Positions 59,627-64,000 of a DNA stretch of 64,000 bases are shown here, piece after piece. A program made the position numbers and the translations under genes. Origin of the DNA: Sphingomonas sp. Leaf17 (GTDB taxonomy: Bacteria > Pseudomonadota > Alphaproteobacteria > Sphingomonadales > Sphingomonadaceae); contig NZ_LMKL01000001.1 of the NCBI RefSeq assembly GCF_001421505.1, positions 682,001-746,000 on the forward strand, read 5' to 3'. The stretch's first letter is position 1; each line of letters starts with the position of its first letter. The notes under the pieces were generated by a model that did no database searches, was not told the DNA's origin, and saw only the letters and a list, made by a program, of their open reading frames with translations.

Positions 59627-60451
59627 TCAGATTCGCTGCGTACCCGGATAGGCGAACAGCACATCCGCGTCGTCGCTCGACGTCACGGTTTCGCTGCCGG
59701 TCACGGTCACGCACTCGCCCGCCTTGAAGGCGACGCCACCGACATCGCCGGACCCGGTGATCGGGATCAGCCATGCGGTCTTGCCCTCGGGCACGGTTAC
59801 CGCCCGCTCGCCACCAGTCCAGCGTTCCAGCACGAACTTCGGCCCCTCGACCATCACCTTGCGGCCTGGCTCGTCGCCGCCCGGCGCGTCGATCGGGCGA
59901 TAGGGGTCGAGGTGCGCGACATCGACGCCGTCCTTCAGGTGCAGTTCGCGGTCGCTGCCGTAATCGTACAGGCGATAGGTGGTTTCGGAGTTCTGCTGCA
60001 CCTCGATCAGGGTCAGGCCGCCGCCGATCGCGTGAATCGTGCCCGAGGGCGCGTAATAGAAATCGCCCGCCTTCACCGGCACCCAGTCGAGATCGTCCTC
60101 GATCGAGCCGTCCTGCGCATCGGCGCGCAGCGCGTCGCGGGTCATGGTCTTTTTCGGACCTAGGGCGATCGTCGAATCGGGTGCGGCGTCGAGGATGACC
60201 CAGCATTCGTCCTTGCCGCGCGGCAGACCGCGCGCCTGCGCCTGTGCGTCATCGGGATGGACCTGCACCGACAGTTTTTCGCTGGTGAACAGGTATTTGA
60301 TGAGCAGGTCGGGCGAGGTGTCGCCGGGCGCCTGAAACCACACCTCGCCGACCGGATCGCTGCCGGACTCGGGATCGGGAAAGCCGGGGTAGAGGGTGTG
60401 GCGGCCCCATGGCTTTTCGACGCGATGGGTGTGGAGCAGGGTCGCGGGCAT
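59627..60451 (-). CDS. manA: Mannose-6-phosphate isomerase, class I
   Basis: Zinc enzyme interconverting fructose-6-phosphate and mannose-6-phosphate, supplying GDP-mannose for glycans. The short 274-residue form has the zinc motif VQVHPDD and the SGTIHAIGGGLTLIEVQQNSETTYRLYDYG stretch with zinc His and the active-site Arg. AAGGA precedes the ATG at 60451; the frame extends upstream to 60667 but that part is not family-like. It may serve the same pathway as the upstream glycosyltransferase. Confidence 0.93.
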   Translation of the reverse strand: MPATLLHTHRVEKPWGRHTLYPGFPDPESGSDPVGEVWFQAPGDTSPDLLIKYLFTSEKLSVQVHPDDAQAQARGLPRGKDECWVILDAAPDSTIALGPKKTMTRDALRADAQDGSIEDDLDWVPVKAGDFYYAPSGTIHAIGGGLTLIEVQQNSETTYRLYDYGSDRELHLKDGVDVAHLDPYRPIDAPGGDEPGRKVMVEGPKFVLERWTGGERAVTVPEGKTAWLIPITGSGDVGGVAFKAGECVTVTGSETVTSSDDADVLFAYPGTQRI

Positions 60452-60587
60452 CGGCTGTCCTTCTTGGCATGACGGAACGGGTGCAATAACGCGCGTCATG
60501 CCCCGGCTATCCCGCCACCGGAAGGAGATTGTTCGTTCGGTTAAGGGGATTGTTCGTTGGGGCGCGGATACGCTAAGGACATTGCCG

Positions 60588-61601
60588 ATGCGTATCCCCC
60601 AGTCCAAGGCGCTGTCACTCGCGCTGATCGCCGCTTTCGCCCTTCCGATGGCCGGCTGTGCCACCAATCGGGCAAAGGGGGACGTGCCCTATGTCGCGCG
60701 CGACGTCGGCACGCTGTATTCCCTCGCCAAAAAGCGGCTCGACACCGGGCGCTACAAGGAAGCGGCGATCCTGTTCGACGAGGTCGAGCGTCAGCATCCC
60801 TATTCGATCTGGGCGCGCCGCGCGCAGCTGATGAGCGCGTACAGCTATTATCTCGACAGCAGCTACACCGAATCGATCCAGTCGGCGCAGCGCTTCATCT
60901 CGGTCCATCCCGGCAATCGCGACGCGCCCTATGCCTATTATCTGATCGCGCTCAGCTATTACGAGCAGATCAGCGACGTGACCCGCGACCAGAAGATCAG
61001 CCGCCAGGCGCTCGATGCGCTGGGCGAACTGATGCGCCGCTATCCCAACACGCGCTATGCGGCGGACGCGCGGCTGAAGGTCGACCTGGTCAACGATCAT
61101 CTCGCGGGCAAGGAGATGGAGGTCGGCCGGTTCTACGAGACCCGCGGCCAGTGGCTGGCGGCGACATTGCGGTTCCGCACCGTGGTCGACACCTATCAGC
61201 AGACGACCCACACGCCGGAGGCGCTGATGCGCCTGACCGAAACCTATCTGGCGCTTGGCGTGCCGGAGGAGGCCGTGAAGTCGGCATCGGTACTGGGCCG
61301 CAACTATCCCGGCACCAGCTGGTACAAGCGCGCCTACGACCTTGTGAAGAAATACCCCGCCATGCCATTGCCGCCGGTCGCCCGGGGGGAACAGATCATT
61401 CCCGTCGGCACGCCCGGCCTGCCCTCGGTATCGGTCGACGAGGTCGTAACCCCGGGCACCGCCAATGTAACGCCGCGCGCCGAGGCACCGGGATCGACCA
61501 CGCCCACCTCGCCCAGCGGCGGCGTCGGCAACACCTCGAACGCGCCCGGCGGTACGACGACCCCCGGCGCGCCGCCGATTGCGCCGACCACGACGCCGTA
61601 A
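60588..61601 (+). CDS. bamD: Outer membrane assembly factor BamD
   Basis: Lipoprotein of the BAM complex that inserts beta-barrel proteins. The 337-residue protein has a lipobox LPMAGC (Cys24) and about five TPR-like helical repeats. Examples are YKEAAILFDEVERQHPYSIWARRAQLM, and YPNTRYAADARLKVDLVNDHLAGKEMEVGRFY, which is the most conserved BamD segment. A Pro/Thr/Gly-rich tail of about 60 residues, absent in E. coli, ends the protein. recN follows 164 nt later, as in many alphaproteobacteria. Confidence 0.95.
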   Translation: MRIPQSKALSLALIAAFALPMAGCATNRAKGDVPYVARDVGTLYSLAKKRLDTGRYKEAAILFDEVERQHPYSIWARRAQLMSAYSYYLDSSYTESIQSAQRFISVHPGNRDAPYAYYLIALSYYEQISDVTRDQKISRQALDALGELMRRYPNTRYAADARLKVDLVNDHLAGKEMEVGRFYETRGQWLAATLRFRTVVDTYQQTTHTPEALMRLTETYLALGVPEEAVKSASVLGRNYPGTSWYKRAYDLVKKYPAMPLPPVARGEQIIPVGTPGLPSVSVDEVVTPGTANVTPRAEAPGSTTPTSPSGGVGNTSNAPGGTTTPGAPPIAPTTTP

Positions 61602-61765
61602 GAACAGCCCTTCGGTGGCGTGATCGCGGCCGGAGCGTCCCACCGCCCGTCATTGCGAGCGTCGACTGGCGTCATATTGACCTGCCTCAAGCGATACCCG
61701 CGCCGCGCCCACGCCCCCGACACGCCCCATTTTCCCTGGACCGGTTTTGTTCTAAGGGAGGCGCC

Positions 61766-63424
61766 ATGCTGACCGCTCTTGCCATTCGCGACGTGGTGCT
61801 CATCGAGGCGCTGGACCTTGAATTCGGGGCCGGACTCGATGTGCTGACCGGGGAAACCGGCGCGGGCAAGTCGATCCTGCTCGACGCGCTGGGACTGGCA
61901 CTGGGTGCGCGCGGCGACAGCGGGCTGGTGCGCCACGGTGCCAAACAGGCGGTCGTCACCGCGACCTTCGACGCACCCGCCGGCGCGGTCGCGGCCCTGC
62001 TCGACGACAACGGGATCGCGGTCGAACCCGGCGAACCGCTGCTGGTGCGACGCATCGTCAAGGCGGACGGCGGCAGCCGGGGATTCATCAACGATCAGGC
62101 GGCCTCCGCCGGGCTGCTGCGCGAGATGGCCCCGCATCTGGTGGAGATCCACGGCCAGCACGACGATCGCGGGCTGCTGGCCGCCACCGGCCATCGCGCG
62201 CTGCTCGACCTGTTCGGGCGGATCGACACCAGCGTCGCGACCGCCGCCTGGGCCGCCGTCCGCGCGGCGGAAACCGCGCTGGCCACGGCACGCGCGGACA
62301 TCGAGACGGCGGCGCGCGACCGCGAATGGCTGGAACACACCGTCGCCGAACTGACCGCGCTGGCCGCCGAACCGGGCGAGGAGGAGGTGCTGGCCGACCA
62401 GCGCCGGACGATGCAGCGCGCGGAAAAGATCACCGACGATCTGGCGGCGATCGACGATTATCTTGACGGATCGGACGGTGGCTTAGCCAAGCTGCGCCAG
62501 GCCGCGCGCGTGCTGGAACGGATCGCCGACGATCACCCCGCGCTGGCCGAGGCGTTGGCCGCGGTCGACCGCGCGGTGATCGAGGGGTCGGCCGCCGACG
62601 ACCGGATGCGCGAGGCGCGCGCCGCGCTCGCCTATGACCCCCGCGCGCTGGAGGATGACGAGGCACGGCTGTTCGCGCTCAGGGCCATGGCGCGCAAGCA
62701 CCGGGTCCAGCCCGACGAGCTGGCGACGCTGACCGAGGAGATGCGCGGCCGGCTGGAACGGCTGGAGGCGGGCGAAGGCGGAATCGCGAAGCTGGAGGCG
62801 CAGGTCGCACAGGCCCATGCCGCCTATGCGACGGAGGCCACGCGGCTGACGAAGGCGCGGGCCGCCGCCGCCGCCCGGCTCGATACGGCGGTGGCGGGCG
62901 AGCTTGCCCCGTTGAAGCTGGATGCCGCGCGCTTCCGCACGGCACTCGCGCCGCTCGGGGTCGACGGCTGGTCGGGCGCGGGCAAGGACCGGGTCGAGTT
63001 TGAGATTTCGACCAACCCCGGCGCGCCGTTCGCCCCGCTCATCAAGATCGCGAGCGGCGGCGAATTGTCGCGTTTCATCCTCGCGCTGAAGGTCGCGCTG
63101 GCCGAACAGGGTGGTGCCGCGACGATGATCTTCGACGAAATCGACCGCGGTGTCGGTGGCGCGGTGGCCTCGGCGATCGGCGAGCGACTCGCGCGCCTGT
63201 CGCAGAACACGCAGTTGCTGGTCGTGACGCACTCACCCCAGGTCGCGGCGCGCGGCCGCCAGCATTTCATGATCGCCAAGAGCCATGACGGCACCGTCAC
63301 CCGCACCGGCGTCCGCGCGCTGCCCGAGGCGGAACGGCGCGAGGAAATCGCCCGCATGCTGTCCGGTGCGACCGTCACCGACGAGGCGCGCGCGCAGGCC
63401 GCCCGGTTGCTGGAAACGGCCTAG
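61766..63424 (+). CDS. recN: DNA repair protein RecN
   Basis: SMC-like ATPase for double-strand break repair. The 552-residue protein has Walker A TGETGAGKS (about 28-36) and the HLVEIHGQHDDRGLL segment. A coiled-coil middle rich in Ala/Arg/Glu (about 165-370) follows, then the ABC signature IASGGELSRF and Walker B TMIFDEIDRGVGG with VTHSPQVAARG. GGGAGG precedes the ATG. The half repeat CGTCATTGCGAGCG lies upstream near 61646. Confidence 0.96.
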   Translation: MLTALAIRDVVLIEALDLEFGAGLDVLTGETGAGKSILLDALGLALGARGDSGLVRHGAKQAVVTATFDAPAGAVAALLDDNGIAVEPGEPLLVRRIVKADGGSRGFINDQAASAGLLREMAPHLVEIHGQHDDRGLLAATGHRALLDLFGRIDTSVATAAWAAVRAAETALATARADIETAARDREWLEHTVAELTALAAEPGEEEVLADQRRTMQRAEKITDDLAAIDDYLDGSDGGLAKLRQAARVLERIADDHPALAEALAAVDRAVIEGSAADDRMREARAALAYDPRALEDDEARLFALRAMARKHRVQPDELATLTEEMRGRLERLEAGEGGIAKLEAQVAQAHAAYATEATRLTKARAAAAARLDTAVAGELAPLKLDAARFRTALAPLGVDGWSGAGKDRVEFEISTNPGAPFAPLIKIASGGELSRFILALKVALAEQGGAATMIFDEIDRGVGGAVASAIGERLARLSQNTQLLVVTHSPQVAARGRQHFMIAKSHDGTVTRTGVRALPEAERREEIARMLSGATVTDEARAQAARLLETA

Positions 63425-63465
63425 ACCGGCGTGGTTTCGCGACCGCGCCGGTCCGGGTTGGCGCG

Positions 63466-64000
63466 TCAGATCGTGCCCGTCCCGCCATTCGCGCCGAACA
63501 CGCTGCCGGTGGTGAAGCTGGTCCCCGGCTCGGCCAGCGCGACGTACAGCGATGCGAGTTCGCCCGGCTGGCCCGCGCGGCCCAGCGGCGTGTCCTGCCC
63601 GAACTCGCCCAGCTTGCCCGGCAACTGCCCGCCCGCCACCTGCAACGGGGTCCAAACCGGGCCGGGCGCGACCGCGTTCACGCGAATGCCCTGCTTGGCC
63701 AGTTGCTTGGCCAGCCCCTTGGTGAAGATCATGATCGCCCCCTTGGTGGTTGCATAATCCAGCAGTTCCTCGCCCGGATTGAACGAGTTGACCGACGCGG
63801 TGTTGATGATGCTCGCGCCCGGCTTCATCAGCGGCACGGCCGCCTTGCTCAGCCAGAACGGGGCATAGACATTGGTCTTCATCGTCCGGTCGAACTGCGC
63901 CGGCGTGATGTCGGCGATCGAGGCCTTGGACTGCTGATAGGCCGCGTTGTTCACCAGGATGTCGAGTCCGCCCAGCCCTTTCGCCGCCTGCGCGATCAGG
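63466..64000 (-). CDS. SDR family oxidoreductase (cut by the window edge)
   Basis: The C-terminal part (about 178 residues) of a classical short-chain dehydrogenase; the N-terminal cofactor region lies beyond position 64000. The visible part has LDILVNNAAYQQ (NNAAY variant of the NNAG motif), IINTASVNSF and the catalytic Tyr-x3-Lys as YATTKGA, then RVNAVAPGPVWTPL. The NNAAYQQ and GPxWTPL features point to the YghA / general-stress-protein subgroup. The substrate is unknown. Confidence 0.92.
   Translation of the reverse strand, partial: LIAQAAKGLGGLDILVNNAAYQQSKASIADITPAQFDRTMKTNVYAPFWLSKAAVPLMKPGASIINTASVNSFNPGEELLDYATTKGAIMIFTKGLAKQLAKQGIRVNAVAPGPVWTPLQVAGGQLPGKLGEFGQDTPLGRAGQPGELASLYVALAEPGTSFTTGSVFGANGGTGTI

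Noticed and set aside
1..64000. CRISPR array, prophage, integron or insertion sequence
   Set aside because: No regularly spaced direct repeats, no integrase, transposase, capsid or recombinase genes were seen; the repeats present are isolated inverted pairs.

Overview
The window is a 64 kb, GC-rich, gene-dense stretch of a bacterial chromosome, almost certainly from an alphaproteobacterium of the order Sphingomonadales (Sphingomonas or a close relative). The basis is gene content and protein style: cobA-DUF2849-cysI-DUF934-cysH, an Atp12 chaperone, UPF0262, a sphingomonad secreted protein carrying a VVCGAR motif, a ribosomal protein S9 with an Ala/Pro-rich N-terminal extension, and intergenic repeats of the GTCATTGCGAGCG and TTCCCCCGCGnAGGCGGGGGTCCAG types. 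I see no insertion sequence, prophage, integrase, CRISPR array or rRNA operon. One tRNA (Pro, GGG) is present. Many operons are tightly packed, with ATGA, GTGA, TTGA or TAATG junctions.

Layout. 0.2-4 kb: mnmA and a small UVR-motif protein converge on a phzF-like / cation-efflux / pdxH operon. 4-7.2 kb: a circularly permuted ATP-grasp fused to an alpha-E domain, and a TRIC-type channel. 7.3-9.2 kb: two related glycine-zipper envelope proteins flanking an OsmC peroxidase; both zipper genes share an EcfG-like promoter. 9.4-14.5 kb: lipoprotein, crcB, two pseudouridine synthases, a PaiB-like protein, a HAD phosphatase and Atp12. 14.5-22 kb: gmk, two small membrane proteins, fumC, threonine aldolase, an EamA exporter, an SDR and a secreted M28 peptidase. 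22-28.5 kb: kdsA, a divergent group made of a small phospholipase-A2-like membrane protein, a membrane alpha/beta hydrolase and a cytochrome P450, then fhs and a GntR regulator. 28.6-36.5 kb: a TonB-C protein, a chemoreceptor, dxs, MerC/Zur, heme A synthase and rplM-rpsI. 36.8-44.5 kb: a GH3 glucosidase, a GH130-like protein coupled to an alpha/beta hydrolase, SelO and an isolated astD. 44.7-48.6 kb: sulfate assimilation. 48.6-54.6 kb: repeats, an interrupted CPWCG-motif gene, dnaB, UPF0262, a GH25-like protein, cdd, a divergent ArsR/desaturase pair and dcd. 54.6-64 kb: tRNA-Pro, yajC-secD-secF and a Mth938-like protein, a glycosyltransferase, manA, bamD, recN and a truncated SDR.

Most genes are housekeeping. 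The parts most likely to hold something little described are: the PLA2-like / hydrolase / P450 group (23.1-25.9 kb); the ATP-grasp/alpha-E fusion without its usual transglutaminase neighbours; the shared stress-type promoters of the small glycine-rich envelope proteins; a GH25-like protein that has lost its catalytic Glu; a SelO that lacks its C-terminal Cys; and a hidden gene at about 49 kb broken by one stop codon. Start codons were chosen from family length, Shine-Dalgarno sites and operon overlaps. Several are GTG or TTG.
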